Assembly: GCA_046327755.1 (NCBI GenBank)
Contig: JAXLXW010000014.1
Coordinates: 1-64,000, forward strand
Direction: 5' to 3'
Length of the DNA: 64,000 nucleotides
Origin: SCN-70-22 sp046327755
GTDB lineage: Bacteria; Gemmatimonadota; Gemmatimonadetes; Gemmatimonadales; Gemmatimonadaceae
Positions 6,765 through 15,427 of the stretch are shown in pieces. The notes under the pieces were generated by a model, which did no database searches, was not told the origin of the DNA, and was given only the letters and a program-made list of their open reading frames with translations. The position numbers and the translations under genes were made by a program. The stretch's first letter is position 1. The number at the start of each line of letters is the position of its first letter.

Positions 6765-8676
6765 GCCGGAACGGAATCCCGTCCTGGATGCCCGGCATCG
6801 TGAGGCGATAGCTCCCGTCCGGCTGCCGCAGGGCGTACCAGCGCTCGTTGTTGGCGTACACGCGACGGTCGGTTCGGTTGGGGGCGACGCTCCGATACTC
6901 CTCCACGGCGGACGCCGGCCCCTCGAGTCGATCGAGCGACCCTTGCCCCTGTCCCAGCGTGACGGTCACGGTCCACCACTCCTCGAACTGCTCCCCCGGG
7001 CGCTGCGGATGCAGCAGGTGCCGGCGGTGGATGACCGTCGAGGTGATCGTGGCGGTGTACGGCTGGCCGGCGACCGCGGGTGCCGTGACCTGCAGCGTGA
7101 CCGCCCCGGCCTCATAGCTCGAGGCCTGGTAGCGGAAGTCGTTCAGCAGGCGGGCGTTCTTCTGCCCGACGATGGTGGGGTCGAGCCCCCCCGTTGCGGT
7201 GAGGCCCGGGGCGACGCGCGGGGGGACCGGCGTCGGAGTCGGACCAGGATCCACCGGCCACGAGGGCGAGGCGGCCGACCAGATCGTCGCGCCGGTGGTC
7301 CACGCCGCGTCCACCTCGCGCACGGCGTTGACGTTCCGCGGGACGTTGAGGGCGCGATCGATCGCCGCCAGCAATCCGGACACATCATCACACGGCGGGA
7401 TGAGCTGCTGGGAGAGCGTCGCCAGTTGCCGCGCCGTCTGCAGCGCGCTGACCGCTTCGGGGACGAGCGTTCCGTGGATCTGCGTCGTGGTCTGCGCATA
7501 GCCCAGCCACCCGCCCATGAGCAGCGTCAGCTCTTCGCAGGTGTGCGCGCGGACCACCGTCCCCCCTTCGTTGCGGAAGGCCAGCTGCCCCGCCAGCGCG
7601 TCGCGCAGGGCGCGAATGGCGTTCGCCAGCTGCCAGCGCGTCATGAGGCCGCGCTGGAACATGCTGACCAGCTGATCGAGCTGGCCTTGGAGCTGTTGCC
7701 AGTTGGGGAAGGCCGGCCACGGGGGTGGCTCCTGCGCGCACGCCCGGTTGGCCGCACGGATGTGCTGCCCGGCGGCAGCCAGGTGCTGGAACATCACGGG
7801 ATCGCTCGCCCCGTTACCGAATCGGGCAATGGCCTCGGCCCACCCGAGCCGCGACCCGGTCGCCCAGAAGTGGAACAAGCAGTCGCGCGGGTTGAGGCCG
7901 CGCACCTGCGTGGGCACGGGCGGGATCGGCGGCCCGATGCGGTTGATGAGCGACGCCATGTTCCACAGGTCGTTCACGCGCGTCACCGTGCTGTTGTCCG
8001 CCGGGTGACGCAACGCCTCGTCGATATCGGCGACGAGGCGCGACATGTCGCGACACGGGGGATTGATCTGGGTCGACGTCACCACGCTGGCGCGCGCATC
8101 GCGCAGCCGCTGCACCGCATCGGGGATCAGTCGACCATGCACCTGTGTCGTCGTCTGCGCGTCGGCCAGCGCCGCGCCAATGCGCAGGTAGAGCTCACCG
8201 CACGTCCGGTCGGCGACGATGGTCTGGCCCAGCGCCCGCACCGCGAGGTCACGCGCCATCCCCTGTTCCCAGGCGGCAAGCGTGTAGGCAAGCTGCGAGC
8301 GGTTGGAGATGCCGCGCCGGTACTGGTCGATGATCTGGGCGAGCCCCGACTGGATCTGCGCCCAGTTGGCGAAGGCGGGCCAGGGGGGCGGGCCGGGCGC
8401 ACACTCGGCGTTGGCGGCCTGTGCGTGCGCTCCTGCCGCCGTGAGGTGCTCGAAGAGCAGGGCGTCCTGCTCAGGGCCCGCGTTCTTCGCGAGCGCCTGC
8501 GCCCATCCGAGCCGGGCGCCGATGGCGAACAGGTGCCCGGGGCAGTTGACGTACTCGCCCTGCGCGCGGGCGATGCTGGACACAACAAGCAGCGCGAGCG
8601 CCAGGGACCAGGCGCGCGCGCCACACGAGTGGCGGATTGTACGAGACACGAAACACCCCCTGCGAGCGGGAGCCAT
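6739..8676 (-). CDS. Secreted two-repeat Cys-patterned protein of unknown family
   Basis: 645 residues with a signal peptide (hydrophobic core about 22-37, cleavage near A-R-A-Q). I do not recognise the family. Residues about 45-222 and 266-443 are two copies of one domain, aligned without gaps at an offset of 221. Cysteines are at 45/92/159/208 and 266/313/380/429, with identical 47/67/49 spacings. Shared motifs are R-L-G-W-A, P-P-P-W-P-A-F, A-Q-T-T-T-Q and H-G-x-L-x-P-x-A. A Pro-rich linker (about 470-490) leads to a beta-rich C-terminal domain (about 500-640). A GTG at 8649 with AGGGGG before it is a credible alternative start. Predicted periplasmic or surface protein with disulfides; function unknown. 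Confidence 0.8.
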   Translation of the reverse strand: MAPARRGCFVSRTIRHSCGARAWSLALALLVVSSIARAQGEYVNCPGHLFAIGARLGWAQALAKNAGPEQDALLFEHLTAAGAHAQAANAECAPGPPPWPAFANWAQIQSGLAQIIDQYRRGISNRSQLAYTLAAWEQGMARDLAVRALGQTIVADRTCGELYLRIGAALADAQTTTQVHGRLIPDAVQRLRDARASVVTSTQINPPCRDMSRLVADIDEALRHPADNSTVTRVNDLWNMASLINRIGPPIPPVPTQVRGLNPRDCLFHFWATGSRLGWAEAIARFGNGASDPVMFQHLAAAGQHIRAANRACAQEPPPWPAFPNWQQLQGQLDQLVSMFQRGLMTRWQLANAIRALRDALAGQLAFRNEGGTVVRAHTCEELTLLMGGWLGYAQTTTQIHGTLVPEAVSALQTARQLATLSQQLIPPCDDVSGLLAAIDRALNVPRNVNAVREVDAAWTTGATIWSAASPSWPVDPGPTPTPVPPRVAPGLTATGGLDPTIVGQKNARLLNDFRYQASSYEAGAVTLQVTAPAVAGQPYTATITSTVIHRRHLLHPQRPGEQFEEWWTVTVTLGQGQGSLDRLEGPASAVEEYRSVAPNRTDRRVYANNERWYALRQPDGSYRLTMPGIQDGIPFRLTSAPPPP

Positions 8677-8774
8677 GCGGCGTGTGCTCCACGATGGCGT
8701 CGTTCCCGCAACCTGTCGGTAGGGGGAGAGGGGCAGGAACTCGGGTGATTCCCGAGTGACGCCGCGTCGGGCGC

Positions 8775-9821
8775 CTAGGGGTTGTAACCGCTCGCCGCCA
8801 GCAAGGCGCTCGCGTTCTGCACCTCGATGAGCTCCTTGATCGCCCGCGCCTTGTCCGTTGCCCTGTCGTAATACGCCTGGGCGATGCGATACCCCATGAA
8901 GTACCCCAGGTCACCGGGACGATCGCCAGCGTTGCTGCTGGCGGAGCCTTGGTTGTAGAGCCACTGCGTCACATCGGTGCCCTGCATCTGCGACTGGAAC
9001 TGCACCCAGAGTTCGTGCTCGTGCGCCAGCCCGTACGGACGCAGCCAGGCGTTGATGTTGTCCCCCGAGGCGCGCTCGCCGACGAAGTCGGCAATCCCCT
9101 CGGCGAGCGCTTGCTCGAGCAACGTCGACTTGCCGAAGATCCCGCTCGCGCGCGACTGCAGGATGTGGACGAGTTCGTGCGCGACGATGATGGGGAGCTT
9201 GCCGAGCGGCTTGACGTTGGTCTTCTGGAACGACTGCAACTCGTCCAGCGGCGCCGCGGCATTGTCGGGATAGTAGAACTCCACGCCGAGGAGGATCCGG
9301 TTGTTGCGAATCGTCCCCGCGGTCGAGAAGCGACCGAAGGCGAACGTCACGGTCGGGAAGAGCGTCTCTGGATAGATCGACTTCATCGCTGAGTACGCGC
9401 TCCGCACCTGCGCGTCGACGGCACCGCCGGCCAGCGCGGTCGACGCCACGCGGCTCGCGGCGAAGTAGGTCGGGGCGCGGTCGACCATGTCGGCGAGCGA
9501 GGCGGCGGTGATGCTGCGCGCCTTGACGAAGTCGACGAGTCCGGGCGAGGCGTGGCCGAGGTAGAGCGTCTGGAAGGCGGTGGCCGACTTGCTGCGTTTG
9601 TATTCGTCGACCGCTGCCCAGAAGCGCGCGATGTCGGAGACGGAGAGCTCGGCGGCCGCGGCATCCGCCACGAGCGTGCCGGGGGTGCTGGGCGGGAGCG
9701 TCCCCGGCCCTGTCGCACTGTCTTCCTTCGAACAGCCGGCTAATGCGAGGCAGGTACCGAGCGCGGCAACGCGTCGCGTGAGAAGGACGAGCGGGCGGAG
9801 TTGGCGGCGTTGCAAGAACAT
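8775..9821 (-). CDS. HExxH zinc-peptidase-like lipoprotein
   Basis: 348 residues with a lipoprotein signal ending L-A-L-A-G-C (Cys30) at the ATG at 9821. Around residue 214 is the gluzincin helix A-H-E-L-V-H-I-L-Q, followed about 30 residues later by L-A-E-G-I-A-D-F-V-G-E, where the Glu could be the third zinc ligand. This arrangement resembles the DUF2268 putative Zn-dependent proteases. Late residues G-Y-F-M-G-Y-R-I-A complete a helical C-terminus. Predicted outer-membrane or periplasmic metallopeptidase with unknown substrate. The longer frame up to 9983 has no signal sequence and is rejected. Confidence 0.75.
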   Translation of the reverse strand: MFLQRRQLRPLVLLTRRVAALGTCLALAGCSKEDSATGPGTLPPSTPGTLVADAAAAELSVSDIARFWAAVDEYKRSKSATAFQTLYLGHASPGLVDFVKARSITAASLADMVDRAPTYFAASRVASTALAGGAVDAQVRSAYSAMKSIYPETLFPTVTFAFGRFSTAGTIRNNRILLGVEFYYPDNAAAPLDELQSFQKTNVKPLGKLPIIVAHELVHILQSRASGIFGKSTLLEQALAEGIADFVGERASGDNINAWLRPYGLAHEHELWVQFQSQMQGTDVTQWLYNQGSASSNAGDRPGDLGYFMGYRIAQAYYDRATDKARAIKELIEVQNASALLAASGYNP

Positions 9822-10039
9822 GTGGAGCGCGACGAAGAGCTGCCGGATGCTAGCGCATCCATGACGGGAGGAGAACCGTTGCGTCACCCTATCCGAGGGA
9901 CGAACGGTTGCCCATCGTACGAGGGAGATGTCGCTCCCGGTTTCGCCCTGTTTCTGCGCACCGACGAGGCGAAGGCTCTGCAATGCGGAGCCACCGTGAG
10001 CTGCATCGCCGCACCTCCCCTTCGCGGAGCCCCATCACC

Positions 10040-10432
10040 ATGCCCCACGCCGATACCGTTGCCTACAACGCACGCCAGTCGCCCGACGACCGAGCGATCT
10101 GCGACCTCCTCGCCCGAGAGATCGACCGCGCGCTCCCCGAGGCGGAGAACAAGGTCTGGCACGCGCACCCCGTCTGGTTCCTCGACGGCAACCCGGTCGT
10201 GGGTTACAGCAAGTTGAAGGACTGCGTGCGCCTGATGTTCTGGAGCGGGCAGTCGTTCAAGTCGGAGGGATTGGCCAAGGAGGGGAACTTCAAGGTGGCG
10301 GGGGCGCGCTACACGTCGGTCGACGAGGTCGACACCAAGCGGATGAAGAAGTGGCTCGCCGAGTCCCGTGAGGTGCAATGGGACTACAGGAACATCGTCA
10401 AGCGGAAAGGGAAGCTCGAGCGACTGAAGTGA
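10040..10432 (+). CDS. DUF1801 protein (second copy)
   Basis: 130 residues, DUF1801-like. It has E-N-K-V-W-H-A-H-P-V-W-F-L followed by V-V-G-Y-S-K and R-L-M-F-W-S-G, in the positions where the paralogue at 2385 has its S-Y-R-M-P-A-F and H-I-G-V-F-P. Function is unknown; relatives include putative iron chaperones. The ATG at 10040 starts the conserved region; a longer upstream frame is not conserved. A degenerate copy of the dispersed repeat follows 12 bases after the stop. Confidence 0.75.
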   Translation: MPHADTVAYNARQSPDDRAICDLLAREIDRALPEAENKVWHAHPVWFLDGNPVVGYSKLKDCVRLMFWSGQSFKSEGLAKEGNFKVAGARYTSVDEVDTKRMKKWLAESREVQWDYRNIVKRKGKLERLK

Positions 10433-10444
10433 ACGCGTCGCGGA

Positions 10445-10538
10445 CCCTCTGCGAACTCCGCGTTCTCTGCGGTGAGCGCACTCCCCGCGCGCGACCGCTG
10501 GACGAGCGATGAGGGTGCACGGCGGAGATCGCGGAGGA
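10445..10538. repeat. Dispersed hairpin repeat, degenerate copy C
   Basis: Left arm 10445-10481 (CCCTCTGCGAACTCC ... CTGCGGTGAGCGCAC), right arm about 10514-10538 (GTGCACGGCGGAGATCGCGG). The pairing is weaker than in copies A and B, but it has the same order and also lies just downstream of a gene. Confidence 0.6.
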
Positions 10539-10656
10539 AGTAGCGCGGAACGGAGAAGCCGGGATCTCGCGGAGTCGCCCTACGCTTTTCGTGAGCGCCC
10601 TCTAGACTTCACGGCGACGTCCGTACGCTGCTCCCAGGAACTCCTCCCCCCGTGCC

Positions 10657-13083
10657 GTGCTGTTTCGCCCCCTCCGCTCGCTCCTGCTCCCGCTCTACCT
10701 CGCGCTCGGGACAACCGTCGCGCCGGCCCAATCCACGTCCGGCGTCACGCTCTCCGGCCGCATCGTCGACGCCGAGTCCAAGGGCGCGCTCCCGTACCTC
10801 TCCGTCCAGCTCCTCACCGAGAAGGACAGCGCCTTCGTCTCCGGTCGACTGACCGACGAATCGGGGGGCTTCTCGTTTTCCGGGTTGAAGAAGGGGAGCT
10901 ACGTCCTGGCGGCCCGCCGCATCGGTTATCGCCCGATTCGCCAGCGCGTCCTCGTGGGCGAACTCTCGCCCTTCCTGGACCTGGGGACGATTCCGATGGT
11001 CCGGGAGGCGCAGGCGCTTGCCGGTGTCGTGGTGACGGGGAACGCCGACGCAGTCGCCGACGCGATGGACCGCAAGACCTTCACCGTCAGCGACAACGTC
11101 ACGCAGTCGGGCGGGTCGGTGCTGCAGGCGATGTCGACGGTGCCGGGGGTCACGATGGGACAGGATGGGAAGCTGCTCCTGCGCGGGAGCGACAAGGTGG
11201 TCGTTCTCATCGACGGCAAGCAGACCGCACTCACCGGCTTCGGTTCGCAGGCGGGGCTCGACAACCTCCCCGCTTCGGCGCTCGAACGCATCGAGGTGAT
11301 CAACAACCCGTCGGCGAAGTATGACGCGAATGCGAGCGCGGGGATCATCAACCTCGTCTTCCGCAAGGAGGAGCAGGCGGGGTGGAACGGAAAGTTGGGG
11401 GTGATGGGTGGCGCCGGCGCGCTCTGGGAAAAGCAGGCGAACCTCCCCACCATCCGTCCGCAATACCGCGGGACGCCCAAGTTCAACCCGTCGGTCGCGC
11501 TCAACCATCGGAGCGGTGCGACCAACACGTTCCTGCAGGCGGACTGGCTCTACTCCCCCACGCTCAACAAGAACGAGTTCGCGACGCGCACATACGACGA
11601 CGGGACGGTCATCCGGCAGCAGGTCAAGCGCAACCGGCGGACCGACTACGCGACGCTCAACGCGGGGGTCGATCACGCCTTGAGCGGGCGCAACACCTTG
11701 CACGTGGCGGGGCTGTTCAACCGGGAGAAGATCCTCGACTACGGCGACAACCCGTACTTCGAGGGGACGCTGCAGAATCGCGTGCGCCTCTGGCAGTTCC
11801 TGGAGGACGAAGTGAAGTACACCGCATTCGCCACCGCGTCCGTCATCCACAAGTTCCCGCAGGCGGGGCACGTTCTCACCCTCACCAGCAACTACTCGTT
11901 CCATCGCGAGGACGAGAAGTACTACTTCACCAACACGCGGCCGAGCTTCGTGGGGAAGGACGCCTTCAAGCTCATCTCGGACGAGCACGTGGTCGACCTC
12001 AACGCCGACTACGTGAAGCCGTTGCGGCAGGGGCGGGTGGAGGCGGGGTTCAAGGGGCGCTATCGCTCGATCCCGGTGAACATGCGCTTCTTCCCGGGGC
12101 TCAACTCGCCGATCGACACCGGCGCGGGCGGGTGGGCCAACTATCGCGAGACGATCCCGGCGCTGTATGGGACCTACGTTTTCGAGAGCACGCACCTCGA
12201 GCTCGAAGGCGGGGTGCGGGTCGAGGGCGTGCATGTCAACTACGACGTCAATCCCAACCACAACACCTACAAGAGCGACGGTTATCGCTACTTCCAGCCG
12301 TTCCCCAACGTGCGCGCGGCGTGGAAGTTCGATGATGCCAACAAGCTGTCGCTGTTCGTCAACCGCCGAGTGGACCGGCCCAACGAGGTCGACATCCGCA
12401 TCTTTCCCAAGTACGACGAGCCGGAGCTGATCAAGGTGGGGAACCCGGCGTTGCAGCCGCAGTACGCGACGTCGCTGGAGCTTGGATACAAGACGAGCTG
12501 GTCGATGGGGAGCGTCTACGCCGCGGCGTATCATCGCATCGTCGACGGGACCATCACGCGCATTGCGACGCAGGCACCGGGGAGCACGCTGCTGTACAAC
12601 GTCTTCCAGAACGCGGGGCGCAGTTGGAGCACCGGGGGCGAGGTGGTCTGGCAGCAGACGCTCGCCGCGCGGTTCCTCCTCAACGCAAACGCCACCCTGT
12701 ACCGCCGCACCGTCGATGCCTTCTCGGTGGTGAACCGCTATCCGGTCCCGGTCACCTTCACGGCGCCAAGGGAGCAGCTCACCTCGGGGAACGTGAAGCT
12801 GGGCGCGACGGCCACGCTCCCCGGGGACTGGCAGCTGCAAGTCGCCAACACCTACCTCGCCCCCGACCTCTTCCCCCAGGGGCGCCTGGGGAGTCGGTAT
12901 GCACTCGACGCCGGGGCGAAGAAGAGCGTGCAGCGCGGGAGGGGCGAGCTCGTGATCAACGCGACCGATCTCCTGGCCACCAACCAGGCGGAGCGCACGT
13001 TGCGCGGGACGAACTTCCGCCTCGTGAGCACGGACTATCTCGAGACGCAGGTCGTGCGCGTGGGCTACAACTGGAAGTTCTAG
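10657..13083 (+). CDS. TonB-dependent receptor-like outer-membrane beta-barrel protein
   Basis: 808 residues. A signal peptide ends near A-P-A-Q-S. Next comes a carboxypeptidase-regulatory-like domain (about 27-110; L-S-G-R-I-V-D-A, G-L-K-K-G-S-Y-V-L). A plug domain follows (about 120-230; V-V-V-T-G-N-A-D, V-P-G-V-T, L-L-R-G and the E-R-I-E-V-I-N-N-P-S-A-K-Y motif). The remainder is a long beta-barrel ending in an aromatic residue (W-K-F). This matches the Bacteroidota/Gemmatimonadota outer-membrane receptor group that imports ligands with TonB-ExbBD energy. No classical TonB box is obvious. Start is a GTG. The ligand cannot be inferred, as no SusD partner lies nearby. Confidence 0.85.
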   Translation: MLFRPLRSLLLPLYLALGTTVAPAQSTSGVTLSGRIVDAESKGALPYLSVQLLTEKDSAFVSGRLTDESGGFSFSGLKKGSYVLAARRIGYRPIRQRVLVGELSPFLDLGTIPMVREAQALAGVVVTGNADAVADAMDRKTFTVSDNVTQSGGSVLQAMSTVPGVTMGQDGKLLLRGSDKVVVLIDGKQTALTGFGSQAGLDNLPASALERIEVINNPSAKYDANASAGIINLVFRKEEQAGWNGKLGVMGGAGALWEKQANLPTIRPQYRGTPKFNPSVALNHRSGATNTFLQADWLYSPTLNKNEFATRTYDDGTVIRQQVKRNRRTDYATLNAGVDHALSGRNTLHVAGLFNREKILDYGDNPYFEGTLQNRVRLWQFLEDEVKYTAFATASVIHKFPQAGHVLTLTSNYSFHREDEKYYFTNTRPSFVGKDAFKLISDEHVVDLNADYVKPLRQGRVEAGFKGRYRSIPVNMRFFPGLNSPIDTGAGGWANYRETIPALYGTYVFESTHLELEGGVRVEGVHVNYDVNPNHNTYKSDGYRYFQPFPNVRAAWKFDDANKLSLFVNRRVDRPNEVDIRIFPKYDEPELIKVGNPALQPQYATSLELGYKTSWSMGSVYAAAYHRIVDGTITRIATQAPGSTLLYNVFQNAGRSWSTGGEVVWQQTLAARFLLNANATLYRRTVDAFSVVNRYPVPVTFTAPREQLTSGNVKLGATATLPGDWQLQVANTYLAPDLFPQGRLGSRYALDAGAKKSVQRGRGELVINATDLLATNQAERTLRGTNFRLVSTDYLETQVVRVGYNWKF

Positions 13084-13120
13084 CGTCGCGGTCGCGCCCG
13101 CGCGTGAGCGCAGCGACGCT
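13082..13120. terminator. Possible bidirectional terminator hairpin
   Basis: AGCGTCGC (13082-13089) and GCGACGCT (13113-13120) are perfect reverse complements with a GC-rich loop. The site lies between the convergent receptor gene and the SGNH gene. There is no T-tract, so function is uncertain. Confidence 0.4.
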
Positions 13121-13131
13121 CCCGTCGGCGT

Positions 13132-13914
13132 TCACGGCTTCGGAAACGGTGGATTGGCCGCGAGCGCTGCCTCGGCGGCCCTTTGCAGGGCGCGCACCGT
13201 CGCCGAGTCGATCGAGGTGCCCGGGATCGACGCCGGGAGCGACCCGGGGCGCACGCCGCGCAGCCGCTCGAGCAACGCCGTCGCCGCTAGGTACGTCCCC
13301 GACATCGTCGGGTGGAGCCCGTCGCTGTACAGCGCGTCGAGGGAGCCGTAGGCCGTCCACGCCGCACCGCCAGGTGCAAAGATGGCGTGGATCGTGCGCG
13401 CCGCGTCGAGATACGAATCGTGGACCCCGGGAAAGTCGAAGCGGCGCTCGAAGGATGGCCACACCATCAGCATGACGGGCTGCGCCCCCGCATCGCGGAT
13501 GACCGGGGCAAAGGTGCTCGCCCAGGTGCGCAGGTGGACGCGGCTCTCGGGGAGCGCAGACGGTCCCTGCTGCAGGACGACGTAGTCCCATCGTCGCGAC
13601 TGGATGCGCTGGCGTGCCGTCCCGTCCAGCCAGTGGTCCTCGAGCGAGAAGTCGGGAGCGGCCACCATCGACACGTGCAGGGCGGTGTCGCCGGCGAGGC
13701 GCGCCAGTCGCTCGACCATCGCCGGAAGGTCGTTGGTATACGTGAGCGAGTTCCCGACGAAGAGGACCTGCGTCCCCCCTTCGTTCCCGGGGGGTGCCAT
13801 GATCCCCGCGCTTCCGCAACCGGCCACGGCGACGGCGATGCCGACCGCCACCAGGGCGCGGAGCTGACGTCCAACTCGGGGGAGCAGGCGGGACGAGGCG
13901 TGATGTGCGCGCAT
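13132..13914 (-). CDS. SGNH/GDSL hydrolase lipoprotein
   Basis: 260 residues. The lipoprotein signal ends V-A-G-C (Cys33). Block I of the SGNH fold is F-V-G-N-S-L-T with nucleophile Ser56; block V is S-D-G-L-H-P-T with the catalytic Asp and His; the region between contains V-L-Q-Q-G-P-S-A. These enzymes are esterases or acetyl-hydrolases acting on lipids or glycans. The lipid anchor places it in the periplasm or outer membrane. It is divergent from the Ig-like lipoprotein gene, so their promoters would share 13915-14018. Confidence 0.85.
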   Translation of the reverse strand: MRAHHASSRLLPRVGRQLRALVAVGIAVAVAGCGSAGIMAPPGNEGGTQVLFVGNSLTYTNDLPAMVERLARLAGDTALHVSMVAAPDFSLEDHWLDGTARQRIQSRRWDYVVLQQGPSALPESRVHLRTWASTFAPVIRDAGAQPVMLMVWPSFERRFDFPGVHDSYLDAARTIHAIFAPGGAAWTAYGSLDALYSDGLHPTMSGTYLAATALLERLRGVRPGSLPASIPGTSIDSATVRALQRAAEAALAANPPFPKP

Positions 13915-14018
13915 GCCGCTACGCTACTGTCGCCGGTGGCGCGCGGCGTCATCGGCGGGACCAGCGGTGCGAGCGTCGGTACCGGCGGTGAGCGTCAGGG
14001 GCCGACCGCGACGGCTGG

Positions 14019-15338
14019 ATGAACCTTGCCGCCCGCGTGACCGATGCCCTGATTGTCAGAGGCCTGCGTCCCACGGCCAGCCTCCCGCGGCCAGCCTCGC
14101 ACCCCTCCGCGAGGCTGTTCCCCTCCTTCGTCCTCGCGTCCCCGGCGCCTCCCGTCATGCGTCACCCCGACCACGCGGCGCACCGCGCCAATCGCCATCC
14201 TCGAGCGGGGAGGGACGGCGGCGCAACGCACCGGCGCGAGGGAGGCGGACGTCGTACCGGCGTCTTGCGGCTGACGGTGGAAATGGCGGCGCTCCTGTCT
14301 GCCGCGCTGACTGTCGTCGCATGCGGGGAGAGCGGCACCGCCCCCAGTCGTGCCCGTGTCGTGATCGACCGCGCGACGATCTCGATGCACGAGGGGCGCA
14401 TCGATACCGCGACCGCGACGGCCTACGATGCGGCGGGGCGCGTGATCACGTCACCCATCACCTGGAGCTCCGCCGACCGGCGTGTCGCCTGGGTCGATAC
14501 GACGGGCGAGATCCACGGCGTTGCTCCCGGGCGCACGACGATCACGGCGACCGCAGGCACGCTCAGCGGGACGGCGGAGTTGACGGTCCTCGCCGACAGC
14601 GGCAGGCCGCAGCTCGGATCGCTCGAGTTGTCCCGGCAGGCGATCGACCTCACCGGCGGCGACGCGGCGCTCGTCGTGCGCGTGCGCGCGCGAGACCTGG
14701 AGTCGGGAGTTCACTACCTGCTGGTCTCGATGCTCCCGCCGACGCCCTCGAACAACGTGCGCCTGCGACAGTACTGCGCGCCCACGCTCGAGAGCGGGAC
14801 ACGGGCGGACGGCACCTGGAGCTGCACCGTCGCGCTCCACCACTACACGGCACCGGGGACGTGGCGCCTAACGGTGACGGCCTATGACTGGCGCCCGCTC
14901 TTCCCCAATGGCGACAGCACGAGTGTCGCGGTGACGGTGACGAACCCGCGCACCGACGACACCCCGCCCACACTCGACGACCTCACCTTTACGTCGCAGC
15001 GCGTCAACGAGCCGCCCTACGGCGAGAGTCGACTCATCTCGGTCAGCGCGCACGACGACGAGTCGGGGGTGCTGACGATCGAGTATGGGCTCGACAGCGA
15101 CACGCAGCCCGGTGTCTATGGGTGCGGTGCCGAGCGACCGTTCCCGCCCGCGTTCCCCTGGCAGCCGGCGCGCACCGTCACGGGGACGTGTCCCCTCCCG
15201 CTCGTCGCCAGCAGCACCCCCGTGTATCGCACCTTCAGTCTCGTGCGGCTGACGGATGCGCGCGGGAACGTGCGCACGATGACCAAGGACGACCTGGAGC
15301 GCGCGGGGTTCGTGACGCGGATCGACATCAGGAAGTAG
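14019..15338 (+). CDS. Ig-like (BIG2-type) domain lipoprotein
   Basis: Up to 439 residues. The convincing start of the secreted protein is the lipoprotein signal M-A-A-L-L-S-A-A-L-T-V-V-A-C (ATG at 14283). The Arg-rich stretch before it looks non-coding, so the true start may be 14265 (TTG) or 14283. The mature protein begins with a bacterial Ig-like fold (T-W-S-S-A-D, V-A-W-V-D-T, G-R-T-T-I-T-A-T-A-G). It continues with two Cys-containing beta-sandwich-like segments (T-W-S-C-T-V, G-T-C-P-L). No catalytic motif is seen. Probably a surface adhesion or binding lipoprotein. It contains a GCCTAACG octamer at 14866. Confidence 0.7.
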   Translation: MNLAARVTDALIVRGLRPTASLPRPASHPSARLFPSFVLASPAPPVMRHPDHAAHRANRHPRAGRDGGATHRREGGGRRTGVLRLTVEMAALLSAALTVVACGESGTAPSRARVVIDRATISMHEGRIDTATATAYDAAGRVITSPITWSSADRRVAWVDTTGEIHGVAPGRTTITATAGTLSGTAELTVLADSGRPQLGSLELSRQAIDLTGGDAALVVRVRARDLESGVHYLLVSMLPPTPSNNVRLRQYCAPTLESGTRADGTWSCTVALHHYTAPGTWRLTVTAYDWRPLFPNGDSTSVAVTVTNPRTDDTPPTLDDLTFTSQRVNEPPYGESRLISVSAHDDESGVLTIEYGLDSDTQPGVYGCGAERPFPPAFPWQPARTVTGTCPLPLVASSTPVYRTFSLVRLTDARGNVRTMTKDDLERAGFVTRIDIRK

Positions 15339-15427
15339 GGAGAGGGGAGGCAATCGGCATTCGACACGCTCCCCGCTCGCCCCGCCGCGCGCCTCGCTCG
15401 CGCCCCCCCCCGCGCCCCGATCGCGCG

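Noticed and set aside
10609..12840. 743-codon minus frame opposite the receptor gene
   Set aside because: Antisense to a clear TonB-type receptor; composition is arginine/valine-rich with no domain.
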